Shown here piece after piece: positions 8,244-18,037 of a DNA stretch of 56,918 nucleotides; positions within the stretch are counted from its first letter, which is position 1, and each line of letters starts with the position of its first letter. Origin of the DNA: Lentisphaerota bacterium (GTDB taxonomy: Bacteria; Verrucomicrobiota; Kiritimatiellia; CAIQIC01; Lenti-01); the NCBI GenBank assembly GCA_012514035.1, contig JAAZBB010000008.1, forward strand, positions 1-56,918, in the 5' to 3' direction. The notes under the pieces were generated by a model. It searched no databases. It was not told where the DNA came from and was given only the letters and a program-made list of their open reading frames with translations. Position numbers and translations under genes: made by a program.

Positions 8244-9386
8244 TCAGACGGCGATCCAGGCGGCGGCCTTGCGGGCGCGGGCGCCGCGGAGGCCGAGGCT
8301 TTCGAGGCTGCGGAGGCGGCCGCCCCCCTGGCGCGCGGCCAGGATGCGCCGGACGGTGACGGGCCCCAACCCGGGCACCCGCAACAGTTCGACGCGCCCG
8401 GCGCGATTCACATCCACCGGAAAACGTTCGGGATGGCGCCGGGCCCAGTGTTCCTTCGGATCGATGTCGAGCGGCAGGTTGCCGGCAGCATCGAAGCCGA
8501 TTTCCTCGGCGGCGAATCCGTATTTCCGGAGCAGGTAATCCGTCTGGTAGAGCCGGTGTTCCCGCGCCAGCAGGTCGGCGTTGGAAGCGGCGCTATTCTC
8601 GCCGGGCAGATCCGGAGTCCCGAGGCCGCGTTGGTAGGCGCTGAAGTAAATGCCCTTCAGGCCGAGGCGTCCGTAGAGCCCGCCCATGTAGCGCACCACT
8701 TCGCGATCCGTCTCGTCCGAGGCGCCAACCACGAACTGGGTGCTGGTCTTGACGCGCTCGTAGCGCGCGCCCTTAGCCGTCAGCGCCGCGATGCGCCGGA
8801 GGGGGCGGATGATGGACTGCCGGTAGTCCTTGCGCGTGGTGAGCTTGGCAAAGTGCGACTCGCCGGCGGTTTCGATGTTCAGCGAGACGCCCGAGGCCAG
8901 GGCCAGCGCGCGGTCGATGGCCGCATCCGACGCGCCGGGAATGATCTTGAGGTGCAGGATGCCGCGGTAGCGCTCGCGCCGGCGCAGCAGTTCCGCCGCG
9001 GCCAGCATGCGGTCCATGGCGGCATCGGGATTTCCGCACACCCCGCTGGTCAGGAAGAGGCCGATCACCTGCCCGGATTTCCAATAGGGCAGGAACGCGC
9101 GCACAATTTCCTCGGGAGCCAGCGAACAGCGTGCTGTCACATCGTGGCCGGCGCGCAGGGGGCAGTATTTGCAGTCGTTGGTGCAGACGTTCGAGACGAG
9201 CGTCTTGAACATGAGGCTGTGGCCACCGCTTTGGAGCGTCACGGGATACAGCCAGCGGTTGTCCAAGCCACGCCGCCGCGGATCCCCCGACCCGCACGAA
9301 CACGCGCACGACAGATCGTATTGGGCGTCGGCCGACAGGATCCCCAGCTTGTCCTGCAGGCCGGGAGCTGACCGGATGACGGGCAT
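8244..9386 (-). CDS. Putative DNA modification/repair radical SAM protein
   Basis: This is a radical SAM enzyme of about 380 residues. The cluster-binding motif is CTNDCKYC (C68, C72, C75), preceded by YDLSCACSCG, a cysteine-rich stretch typical of this family (the TIGR03916 type often found beside a uracil-DNA-glycosylase-like gene). The C-terminus carries a helix-hairpin-helix (RVPGLGPVTVRRILAAR) suited to DNA binding. The reaction is unknown. I place the start at 9386, where MPVIRSAPGLQDKLGILSAD matches the family's usual beginning; the frame extends to 9422. No glycosylase-like partner gene is adjacent here, which is unusual for the family. Confidence 0.82.
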   Translation of the reverse strand: MPVIRSAPGLQDKLGILSADAQYDLSCACSCGSGDPRRRGLDNRWLYPVTLQSGGHSLMFKTLVSNVCTNDCKYCPLRAGHDVTARCSLAPEEIVRAFLPYWKSGQVIGLFLTSGVCGNPDAAMDRMLAAAELLRRRERYRGILHLKIIPGASDAAIDRALALASGVSLNIETAGESHFAKLTTRKDYRQSIIRPLRRIAALTAKGARYERVKTSTQFVVGASDETDREVVRYMGGLYGRLGLKGIYFSAYQRGLGTPDLPGENSAASNADLLAREHRLYQTDYLLRKYGFAAEEIGFDAAGNLPLDIDPKEHWARRHPERFPVDVNRAGRVELLRVPGLGPVTVRRILAARQGGGRLRSLESLGLRGARARKAAAWIAV

Positions 9387-9500
9387 GGTCCAGACCGTAA
9401 CTGAACTTCCGTTCCAATTCAAGAGATTTCAAGTGCAGGATAAGGCCCCTGAATCCATGGCCATTTCAAGTTGCAGGACAGGGCAAAATTCAGGTCCTGG

Positions 9501-9555
9501 TTCATTATGGAGTTTATAAACTCCATAGTATGGTGTTTATAAACTCCATAATGAA
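9501..9555. promoter_or_regulatory. Double 20-bp palindrome, operator-like
   Basis: ATGGAGTTTATAAACTCCAT at 9507-9526 is a perfect palindrome, and ATGGTGTTTATAAACTCCAT at 9530-9549 is nearly so; their centres are 23 bp apart, about two helical turns. The outer flanks also pair, so 9501-9521 and 9535-9555 form a perfect 21-bp inverted repeat. It lies between the divergent radical SAM gene and malE, 133 bp before the malE start. A dimeric regulator binding side by side is the simplest reading. A stray regulatory region from a lost gene is the alternative. Confidence 0.7.
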
Positions 9556-9687
9556 GGCAAACCCCGGATTGACCGCCTTTGAGAATGACAGGAACTGGGC
9601 AGAACGGAACCTGCCCCTCCGGAACAGCCCTGTCATGAAAGCCATCTGCAACCCCGTACACCCCATCACCGATGCGCTTGTGGCTTG

Positions 9688-10932
9688 ATGAGATTCTGGT
9701 TTCCGGTTGCCCGGGTCACTCGGTCCCGGTATTCTGCCGGCGTGAGAAGATGTTCACAGTGGCTGTGCGGGGTCCTGCTCGGGGCCATGTGCCTGACCGG
9801 CTCCGCCTGGGAGCCGGAGCGCCTGCTCATCTGGATCAACGGCGACAAGGGCTACCAGGGCATTGTCGAAGTCGGCGGAATCTTCGAGAAAAACACCGGC
9901 ATTCCCGTCAACGTTGAGCATCCCGAAGGGGCCACGGACAAGTTTTTTCATGCGGCCAAGAGCGGCAAGGGGCCCGATATCATGATCTGGGCCCATGACC
10001 GGCTCGGGGAGTGGGCGGACACGGGCCTGCTCCTGCCCATTGATCCGGATCCGGCGTTTTTGCCCCGCATCTTCCCGAAGGCGTGGGAGGCCTTCACCCA
10101 CCGCGGCCGCCTCTGGGGCTACCCCATCGCCATGGAGTCCACCGGCCTCATTTACAACAAGGCCCTCATCTCCGAGGATGAAATCCCGGCGAATCTCGCC
10201 GATTGCGCGCGGCTGGCCCCCGCCCTCCAGGCCCAGGGCGCGACCCCGATCATGTGGGACCTGAACAACACCTATTTCACGTTCGGTCTCCTGGCCTCCG
10301 CAGGGGGCTATGTCTTCGGCCGGCGTCCGGACGGTTCGTACGACACCGCCGATATCGGTATCACCCACCCCGCTGCCGTCGCTGCCATGGAAACGATCGT
10401 GGATTTCATCCGGACCGGCGTGCTGCCTTCCAGCCTGTCGTACTCCATCGCCGAGGCCCACATGAACCAGGGCAAGCTGGCCATGTTCATTTCCGGTCCG
10501 TTTGCCTGGGAAAACCTCCGCAAAAGCGGCATCGATTTCGGCGTGACCACCCTTCCCGGCGTGGACGGCAATCCGGGCCGCCCGTTCGTCGGTGTGGTGG
10601 GGGCGGTTTTCAACCGCTCAAGCCCCAACCTTGACCTGGCGCAGGAGTTCCTCGAACGGTATCTCATCACCCCCCGCGGCCTCGAGGCGATGGACCGCCA
10701 TGTGCCCCTCGGCGTGCCCGCCCTGATCGCCTCCTACGAGGCCATGGCCGCCGATCCGCACATCGCCGGCTCGATGAAAAACATTGAGGCGGGGGTGCTG
10801 ATGCCGAACATACCGCAGATGGGCGCATTCTGGAGCGCCATGGAATCGGCCCTCTCCACCATCACATCGCGGCGCGCCACGCCGCAGGACGCCTTGGAAA
10901 ACGCCCGCCGGCGCATGGCGCGGAGTCCTTGA
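9688..10932 (+). CDS. malE: Maltose/maltodextrin-type ABC transporter substrate-binding protein
   Basis: This 414-residue periplasmic sugar-binding protein delivers its ligand to the MalFG-type permease encoded next. A signal peptide occupies roughly the first 40 residues and is rather long, so a later start is possible. The mature part begins LLIWINGDKGYQGIVEVG and contains FEKNTGIPVNVEHP, KGPDIMIWAHDRLGEWAD and YPIAMESTGLIYN, the same succession as in MalE. Maltose or maltodextrin is the best guess for the ligand, consistent with the giant secreted amylase at 30309-38810. The stop is followed one base later by malF. A double palindrome lies upstream. Confidence 0.85.
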   Translation: MRFWFPVARVTRSRYSAGVRRCSQWLCGVLLGAMCLTGSAWEPERLLIWINGDKGYQGIVEVGGIFEKNTGIPVNVEHPEGATDKFFHAAKSGKGPDIMIWAHDRLGEWADTGLLLPIDPDPAFLPRIFPKAWEAFTHRGRLWGYPIAMESTGLIYNKALISEDEIPANLADCARLAPALQAQGATPIMWDLNNTYFTFGLLASAGGYVFGRRPDGSYDTADIGITHPAAVAAMETIVDFIRTGVLPSSLSYSIAEAHMNQGKLAMFISGPFAWENLRKSGIDFGVTTLPGVDGNPGRPFVGVVGAVFNRSSPNLDLAQEFLERYLITPRGLEAMDRHVPLGVPALIASYEAMAADPHIAGSMKNIEAGVLMPNIPQMGAFWSAMESALSTITSRRATPQDALENARRRMARSP

Positions 10933-10933
10933 C

Positions 10934-12475
10934 ATGATCGCGCGCACCTGCCACCGCATCCTTTGGGCGATCCTGCTGGTCGGATTGTTTCTTCTGGCGG
11001 CGCGGATGGCGCTGGGGAGGGCGCCGGCCCTGGGTGCGGCCCTGGCGGCCGCAGGCCTGGGCGCGGCGTGGATCTACCTGTCCCCTCGCACCCACGCCTC
11101 CCGCTATCTCCTGCCCGGGCTGGCCGCCTTTGCCGTATTCGTGCTCATGCCCCTGCTCTACACCGTCTATATCGCCTTCACCAACTTCAGCAGCGAACAC
11201 CTTCTCTCCCAGGACCGCGTCCGAGCTTGGTTTGCGCAGGACTTCTACACTGCGGATCCCGCCCGCTACCCCTTCCGTCTGCATCCCGTGGCCGGAACCA
11301 ACACCTACCAGGTTTGCATTGTCCTGGAGGAAAACGCGACCGGCACCAAGGTGTTGAATTCACGCCCATTCACGCCCGAGGAAGCCGCCACGGGCAACCC
11401 CATCACACTGGCGCTCAACACGGTGCGGCCCCAGGCCCCGCCCCTGGGCATGCGCCAAATCATCGCCGCCCGGCCCTGGCTCAACCGCGCGCGCTTCACC
11501 ATGCCCGGATCCCCCATCCCCCTGCGCCTGGTCAGCCTGCGCGACCTGGGTTTCCGTCTGGCGCTGTGGACCCCCGACGGCGACAAACTCGTGAACGCCG
11601 TCACCGGCCAGGTCCTCGTGCCCGATCCGCAGCGCGGCAACTATGTGGACGAGCAGACCCGCGCTCCCGTCGGGCCCGGCTGGCGAGTCTGGACTGGCAC
11701 GGATAATTTCCGCCTGATTTTCGCCGATCCGGCCATCCGCGGACCGTTCCTCCAGATTTTCGGCTGGAACGTGGCCTTCGCGTTTTTGTCCGTCGCCATC
11801 ACCTTCGGGATCGGGGTGCTGCTGGCGAGCCTGCTGCAATGGCGGGCCCTGCGCGGACGCGCGCTCTACCGGACCCTGCTCATCCTGCCCTACGCCATCC
11901 CCGCGTTCATCCCCATCCTTGTGTTCCGCGGCCTCTTCAACGAAGGCTATGGCGAAATCAATCTGCTGCTCACGCAACTGTTCGGCATTGCCCCCAAGTG
12001 GTTCACCAACCCCTGGCTGGCACGCACGATGATCCTGATCGTGAACACGTGGCTGGGCTATCCCTACATGATGATCATTTCCTCGGGCATGTTGCAGGCC
12101 GTGCCCGACGAACTCTACGAAGCCACCGCCATCGACGGCGCCGGCCCCTGGACCAATTTCGCCAAGGTGACCCTGCCCCAGATTTTCCCCCCGCTGTTCC
12201 CGCTGCTGATCGCGAGCTTTGCCTTCAATTTCAACAATTTCTCGCTGATCTACCTGCTGACCGGCGGCAAGCCCGACATCACCGGCTCGGCCACCGTCGC
12301 AGGCACCACCGACCTGCTGGTGTCCTATACCTTCCGGATGGCGTTCAAGGATTCGGCCGCGCGTTTCGGATTCGCCTCCGCCGTCGCCACCTTGCTGTTC
12401 ATCGTGGTGGCGGTCCTCGCCTGGCAGCAATTGCGTCTCAGCCGCCCCGCCCCCGCCGTGAAAGGAGGCCGCTGA
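10934..12475 (+). CDS. malF: Maltose-type ABC transporter permease MalF
   Basis: This 513-residue inner-membrane permease subunit has two or three membrane helices near the N-terminus (about 10-80), a large periplasmic domain (about 80-260, the MalF P2-type region), and then the core of membrane helices. The ATPase-contacting EAA loop reads [17 protein letters not shown], followed by [16 protein letters not shown]. The length and the P2-like insert make it MalF-type rather than a generic 300-residue sugar permease. It starts one base after malE and its stop overlaps the malG start (TGATG). No MalK-type ATPase gene is in the window, so a distant or shared ATPase is needed. Confidence 0.87.
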   Translation: MIARTCHRILWAILLVGLFLLAARMALGRAPALGAALAAAGLGAAWIYLSPRTHASRYLLPGLAAFAVFVLMPLLYTVYIAFTNFSSEHLLSQDRVRAWFAQDFYTADPARYPFRLHPVAGTNTYQVCIVLEENATGTKVLNSRPFTPEEAATGNPITLALNTVRPQAPPLGMRQIIAARPWLNRARFTMPGSPIPLRLVSLRDLGFRLALWTPDGDKLVNAVTGQVLVPDPQRGNYVDEQTRAPVGPGWRVWTGTDNFRLIFADPAIRGPFLQIFGWNVAFAFLSVAITFGIGVLLASLLQWRALRGRALYRTLLILPYAIPAFIPILVFRGLFNEGYGEINLLLTQLFGIAPKWFTNPWLARTMILIVNTWLGYPYMMIISSGMLQAVPDELYEATAIDGAGPWTNFAKVTLPQIFPPLFPLLIASFAFNFNNFSLIYLLTGGKPDITGSATVAGTTDLLVSYTFRMAFKDSAARFGFASAVATLLFIVVAVLAWQQLRLSRPAPAVKGGR

Positions 12476-13365
12476 TGGTGGAAGGCCGCGCCTACCGCGG
12501 ACGGCTGGTCCTCGCCCATGCCGCGCTGATCGGCTTCATCGCCCTCGTGATGGTGCCGCTGTTCATGGTTGTGTCGATCTCGTTCCGTCAGGGCAACTTC
12601 GCCACCGGCAGCATCCTGCCCTCGCGGGAAACCTTCAGCCTCGAGCATTGGCGCATGGTCCTGGGCCTGCCCGTGCTCCAGGCCGATGGCACCTGGGAAA
12701 CCCCGTCCGTTTCGGTCCTGCGCTGGTTCTGGAACTCGGTGAAGATCTCCGCCACCAGCGCCTTCTTGATCCTGCTGCTGTCCTCCACCTGCGCCTATGC
12801 CTTTGCCCGCATGCGCTTCCGCGGACGCGACCGCCTCCTGGGCGGGCTGCTCATCCTGCAGATGTTCCCCATGGTCCTGGCCATCATTGCCATCTATTCG
12901 ATCCTGGAGGCGATCGGCCGCTGGGCACCCGCCCTGGGCCTCGACACACATCCCGGCCTGATCCTCGCCTACCTCGGCGGCATCGCCACGCACATCTGGA
13001 TGATCAAGGGCTATTTCGACTCCCTGCCCGTTTCCCTGGAGGAATCCGCGAAGATCGATGGCGCCACCCCCTGGCAGACCTTCCGCCTCATCATGCTGCC
13101 GACCTCGCTGCCCATCTTCGCGATCGTCTTCATCCTCGCCTTCATCGGCCTCATTGGCGAGTACCCCTTGGCCAGCGTCGTCCTGCAGCAGACCGACCGC
13201 TGGACGCTCGCCGTCGGTGCCAACAGCTTCCTCTACGAGCAGAACTACCTGTGGGGCGACTTCGCCGCTACCGCCGTGCTGTCCGGCCTGCCCATCACCA
13301 TCCTCTTCCTCGCCTGCCAGCGCCTGCTGATCTCCGGACTCACCGCCGGCGGCGTCAAGGAATGA
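12475..13365 (+). CDS. malG: Maltose-type ABC transporter permease MalG
   Basis: This is the 296-residue second permease subunit with six predicted membrane helices. The EAA loop is [17 protein letters not shown], followed by [15 protein letters not shown]. The region [16 protein letters not shown] and the C-terminal GLTAGGVKE match the MalG tail that reaches into the ATPase dimer. An AAAGGAGG ribosome-binding site inside the end of malF serves the ATG at 12475. The stop overlaps the next gene by four bases (ATGA). Confidence 0.88.
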   Translation: MVEGRAYRGRLVLAHAALIGFIALVMVPLFMVVSISFRQGNFATGSILPSRETFSLEHWRMVLGLPVLQADGTWETPSVSVLRWFWNSVKISATSAFLILLLSSTCAYAFARMRFRGRDRLLGGLLILQMFPMVLAIIAIYSILEAIGRWAPALGLDTHPGLILAYLGGIATHIWMIKGYFDSLPVSLEESAKIDGATPWQTFRLIMLPTSLPIFAIVFILAFIGLIGEYPLASVVLQQTDRWTLAVGANSFLYEQNYLWGDFAATAVLSGLPITILFLACQRLLISGLTAGGVKE

Positions 13366-13919
13366 ACGCCGCGTGGCAGATGTTCCTGGGATGGTTGTCC
13401 GACGCCGGCGTCTTCCTGGGCTGGAGCACGTGCGTCCTGTTTTGCCTTGGGGGCCTGGCCCTTTCGGCGCTGTCGATCTCCGGCACCTGGCTCGTGGGCG
13501 TGGCCGCGCTCATGGCCGCCGCCCTCACGGGTCCGGACGCTTTTCCAGGTTGGTCCACCCTGCTTGGTTTCTTCGCCGTGTGCGCCGGCGTGGACATCAT
13601 CGAATGGTTCGCCGCGAGCTGGGGCGTACGCCGCCGGGGCGGTTCCACCGCCGCCGGGTGGCTGGCCTTGTTGGGCAGCCTGGGCGGCATGGTCCTGGGC
13701 AGCCTGCTGATTCCCGTCCCGTTCCTGGGCGGACTGCTCGGCATGATGTCCGGCAGTTTCGCCCTCGTTTTCCTGGCCGAACGGCACCGCCTGCGGGCCA
13801 CCGGCCAGGCCGCGCACATTGCCGGCGGGGCCGTGGTCGCCGGCTTGTCCGTGCTGTTCCTCAAGGTGATGGCCACCGCCGGGTTGGTGCTCTGGCTCGC
13901 CGTGGGCCTGCTGGCCTGA
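13362..13919 (+). CDS. DUF456 family membrane protein
   Basis: This 185-residue integral membrane protein has glycine-rich hydrophobic segments ([33 protein letters not shown]) typical of the DUF456 family. Its ATG lies within the last codon of malG (ATGA overlap), so it is translated with the transporter genes, though no link between DUF456 proteins and sugar uptake is known to me. The function is unknown. Confidence 0.75.
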   Translation: MNAAWQMFLGWLSDAGVFLGWSTCVLFCLGGLALSALSISGTWLVGVAALMAAALTGPDAFPGWSTLLGFFAVCAGVDIIEWFAASWGVRRRGGSTAAGWLALLGSLGGMVLGSLLIPVPFLGGLLGMMSGSFALVFLAERHRLRATGQAAHIAGGAVVAGLSVLFLKVMATAGLVLWLAVGLLA

Positions 13920-13960
13920 TCGTTTGCGTTCCCGGCAATTTGCGGTAGATTCAACGGTTC

Positions 13961-15106
13961 ATGCATCCGGAAACGGTCATTATCGGCGGCGGATTCGCTG
14001 GCCTCCAGGCCTGCCGGGCCCTCGCCCGTGATTCGATCGGGGTCCTCCTGATCGATCCGCGTCCCGGGCCCGTCATGCTCCCGGCCCTGCCCGACGTGGC
14101 GGGCGGCTGGGTGCCCGAGCGGATCACCCACCGCCCGTTCAACGAAATCCTGCCCACCAACGTCGTCCACCTCCCATGGTCCGTTTCCGCGATCGACCTG
14201 GATGCCGGCACCGTGGTGGCCGATGGCGAAACCATCGCCTACCGACAGCTGCTGATCGCCGCCGGCTCGGTCCCCAATTTCTATGACTCGCCGTTCCCGC
14301 GCGACCGCCTGTATCCGCTCGGCACGCTCGAGGATGCCCTGCGCATCCGCCAAGATTTCGCGGCCTACCTCCGGGAGACGGACCATCCGCATGTCCTGGT
14401 GTCCGGCACCGGCTATACGGGCCTGGAGCTGGCCATGAGCCTCTTTTTCCGCGCCAAGGCCGCCGGCAAGCCCTGCCGAGTCACCATCGTCGATCCCACG
14501 CCGATTCTCCTGCCCTCGCTGCCCGATCGGCAGCGTCGGTACGTTTTGGATTTCCTGGTGTCGCAGGGCGCCGAAGTCCGCCTCGGCGTGGCCGTGGAAT
14601 CCTTCGATGGCCGCCGCGCTGTGGCCGGCGGCCAGCCCTATGACGACATCTTCTACTGCTGGGCCGCGGGTTCAACCTTCGCCGTCCCGGAACTCAAAGG
14701 CAACGTCGAGCGCCTGCGCGATGGACGTCTGAAAGTGGCCGCCGACCTTTCTTTGCCTGGCTATCCGCACGTCTTTGCCGCTGGCGACTCTGCTGCCATC
14801 AACCGCAACGGCCAGGCCCTGCGCAAGGCCGTGAACTTCGCCTACTACGGCGGGCGCCATGCCGGCCGCAACCTGGCCCGGCAGCGGGCCGGCCGGCCGA
14901 CGCGCCCCTTTCATCCCGTGGACCTCGGCTGGATCGTCCCGTTCCATGCCACCAGCATCGGCCGCCTGCCCGGCAACCTCTGGATCCGCGGCCCCCTCGG
15001 CGTCCGCCTGCACCACCTCATGTGCGGTCTGCGCAATTACTCTTTCAAGAACTTCGCCGGTTGCCTCCAACTGGCGTTGAACCCCAACAAAGGAAAAAAA
15101 CCATGA
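13961..15106 (+). CDS. NAD(P)/FAD-dependent oxidoreductase, NDH-2-like
   Basis: This 381-residue flavoprotein has the two-dinucleotide-binding-domain layout of type II NADH dehydrogenases. The FAD-binding GGGFAGLQ is at residues 9-16, the second nucleotide-binding motif reads SGTGYTGLE, and the third FAD contact is VFAAGDSAA. The C-terminal part (NYSFKNFAGCLQLAL) could give the membrane-binding amphipathic helix. It would pass electrons from NAD(P)H to a quinone or another acceptor. It starts 41 bases after the DUF456 gene and overlaps the DoxX gene by four bases, a pairing that suggests both act in one redox process at the membrane. Confidence 0.78.
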   Translation: MHPETVIIGGGFAGLQACRALARDSIGVLLIDPRPGPVMLPALPDVAGGWVPERITHRPFNEILPTNVVHLPWSVSAIDLDAGTVVADGETIAYRQLLIAAGSVPNFYDSPFPRDRLYPLGTLEDALRIRQDFAAYLRETDHPHVLVSGTGYTGLELAMSLFFRAKAAGKPCRVTIVDPTPILLPSLPDRQRRYVLDFLVSQGAEVRLGVAVESFDGRRAVAGGQPYDDIFYCWAAGSTFAVPELKGNVERLRDGRLKVAADLSLPGYPHVFAAGDSAAINRNGQALRKAVNFAYYGGRHAGRNLARQRAGRPTRPFHPVDLGWIVPFHATSIGRLPGNLWIRGPLGVRLHHLMCGLRNYSFKNFAGCLQLALNPNKGKKP

Positions 15107-15522
15107 ACCTCAAGAAACTTCTCATCGGGACCGATGCGGATGCCAACCTCGGACTCGTGATCCTGCGCGTCTTCACCGGCGCCGCCCTGCTGACCCACGG
15201 CTGGGGCAAAATGTTCGGCGGCCTCGGCGGGTTCATCGAGAACGTGGGCCAGATGGGCTTCCCGGCACCCGCCGTGATGGGTTTCCTGGCGGCCTTTGCG
15301 GAAAGTTTCGGCGCCATTTTGCTGGCCATCGGCCTGCTGACCCGGCCGGCCGCCTTCCTGATTGCGGCCACGATGGCCGGCGCCGCGCTCAAGGTCCACG
15401 CCGGCCAGGGCTTTTCCGGACAGGAAATGGCCTGGCTCTATTTCTTCCCCGCCCTGTTCTTCCTGCTCAAGGGCGCCGGCCAGTGGTCCGTGGATGCAAT
15501 CCTGTCCAAGAAGACCGGCTAA
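15103..15522 (+). CDS. DoxX family membrane protein
   Basis: This 139-residue protein with four membrane helices belongs to the DoxX family. Visible marks are LVILRVFTGAALLTHGWGKM near the N-terminus, followed by GAILLAIGLLTRPAAF. An AAAGGAAA site precedes the ATG, which overlaps the stop of the oxidoreductase gene (ATGA). DoxX proteins often sit with membrane oxidoreductases; the exact role here is unknown. Confidence 0.85.
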   Translation: MNLKKLLIGTDADANLGLVILRVFTGAALLTHGWGKMFGGLGGFIENVGQMGFPAPAVMGFLAAFAESFGAILLAIGLLTRPAAFLIAATMAGAALKVHAGQGFSGQEMAWLYFFPALFFLLKGAGQWSVDAILSKKTG

Positions 15523-15676
15523 GTTCACTTTCCCGACAGAGGCCTCGGATCTCCAAAACCAGAGCGGAATGGAGCCGGGACGCCCCCGTCCCGGATGGGA
15601 AACGCCTCCGGCCCCGCGCTTGCACAAGCGCCTCCCATACGGCATATTCACGCAATCATCTAGATCGGAGCCCCCC
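15523..15676. other. Intergenic region with two perfect hairpins
   Basis: CCGGGACG/CGTCCCGG (15575-15582 and 15587-15594) and GCGCTTG/CAAGCGC (15616-15622 and 15625-15631) form two GC-rich stems between the DoxX gene and gpmI. Neither is followed by a T-run, so they are not clear terminators. They may be small dispersed repeats. Confidence 0.55.
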
Positions 15677-17338
<1,662 letters not shown>

Positions 17339-17341
17339 GGA

Positions 17342-17501
17342 TTTTTCCACGCCGTGGAAACATTTTTTCCATTGTGTGGAAAAATCCAGAAAAGTTTTTC
17401 CATTGTGTGGAAAAAAACGCCGATTTTTTCCACACCGTGGAAAAATGCTTTCCACCCTGAAAAATACTTTTCGGCGGTAGGGACGCCGCGCCGCGGCGTC
17501 C
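17342..17501. repeat. Array of TTTTCCA...TGGAAAA palindromes plus a GC palindrome
   Basis: Four palindromic units of the type TTTTCCA-N5-TGGAAAA begin at about 17343, 17365, 17396 and 17426 (spacings 22, 31, 30); a degenerate fifth ends in GAAAAATACTTTTC. A perfect GC-rich palindrome, GGACGCCGCG/CGCGGCGTCC, follows at 17481-17501. The same order and spacing recur at 44866-45006, which marks this as a dispersed composite repeat. It sits directly after gpmI and before an ATATTGG-type element. Confidence 0.85.
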
Positions 17502-17512
17502 GTACTTTTTGG

Positions 17513-17622
17513 AAATCTCAATATCCAATAGCCAATAACCAAGATCCAACCGAACCAGTATTCGATCCCCGGTCCATCCTTGGACATTGGATATTGGATA
17601 TTGAATATTGGATATTGAATCT
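17513..17622. repeat. ATATTGG-family inverted-repeat element, gene-less copy
   Basis: The left arm starts AAATCTCAATATCCAATA (17513 on). The right arm (17580-17622) is built of repeated GGATATTG units and is roughly the reverse complement of the left. The short middle holds CCAACCGAAC. The layout is that of a small non-autonomous element with terminal inverted repeats. Its left terminus is the same as that of the element around the four-helix-bundle gene at 50829-51315. Confidence 0.75.
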
Positions 17623-17640
17623 TCTTGCCCGGGGCGCGCC

Positions 17641-17925
17641 ATGTCGTTTGTAACCGATACCCCTTCCGGCGCGGTGTTGAATCTCCGCATCGTCCCGCGC
17701 GCCAGCAAAAACACCATCCAGGGCCGGCACGGCGACGCCCTGAAGATCCGCCTCTGCGCCCCGCCGGTGGACGGCGCCGCCAACGCCGCTTTGATTGAAT
17801 TCCTCGCCAAGACCTTCTCCCTGCCCCGTTCCCGCATCCAACTCCTTTCCGGCCAGACCTCCCGCACCAAGCGCGTCCTGCTGGCCGGCATGAAGGCGGA
17901 CGAGATCCGGGGCAGAATGGAATAG
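17641..17925 (+). CDS. DUF167/YggU family protein
   Basis: This is a small soluble protein of 94 residues. LNLRIVPRASKNTIQG, LKIRLCAPPVDGAANAALIE, LSGQTSRTKRVLL are the conserved blocks of the YggU/DUF167 family. Function unknown. It starts 19 bases after the right arm of the inverted-repeat element, which therefore occupies its promoter region. Confidence 0.87.
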   Translation: MSFVTDTPSGAVLNLRIVPRASKNTIQGRHGDALKIRLCAPPVDGAANAALIEFLAKTFSLPRSRIQLLSGQTSRTKRVLLAGMKADEIRGRME

Positions 17926-17968
17926 TGGAATGTTGGAATGATGGAACCATGAATCAACCCATGACCAC

Positions 17969-17998
17969 CCAGTTTCCAGTTTCCAGTTTCCAGTTTCA
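17969..17998. repeat. Short tandem repeat (CCAGTTT)4
   Basis: The heptamer CCAGTTT is repeated four times just upstream of hypD, followed by a CCATTCC/ATTCCA-rich stretch up to its start codon. No function is evident. Confidence 0.8.
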
Positions 17999-18037
17999 AT
18001 CCCCCACCATTCCCATATTCCACCATTCCATATCTCC

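Noticed and set aside
9419-9661. Minus-strand frame starting MEFINSIMNQDL
   Set aside because: It is the double palindrome and flanking sequence read through; no protein-like continuation.
17342-17460. Palindromes read as tandem terminators
   Set aside because: On both strands the T-run comes before the stem and the A-run after, opposite to an intrinsic terminator.
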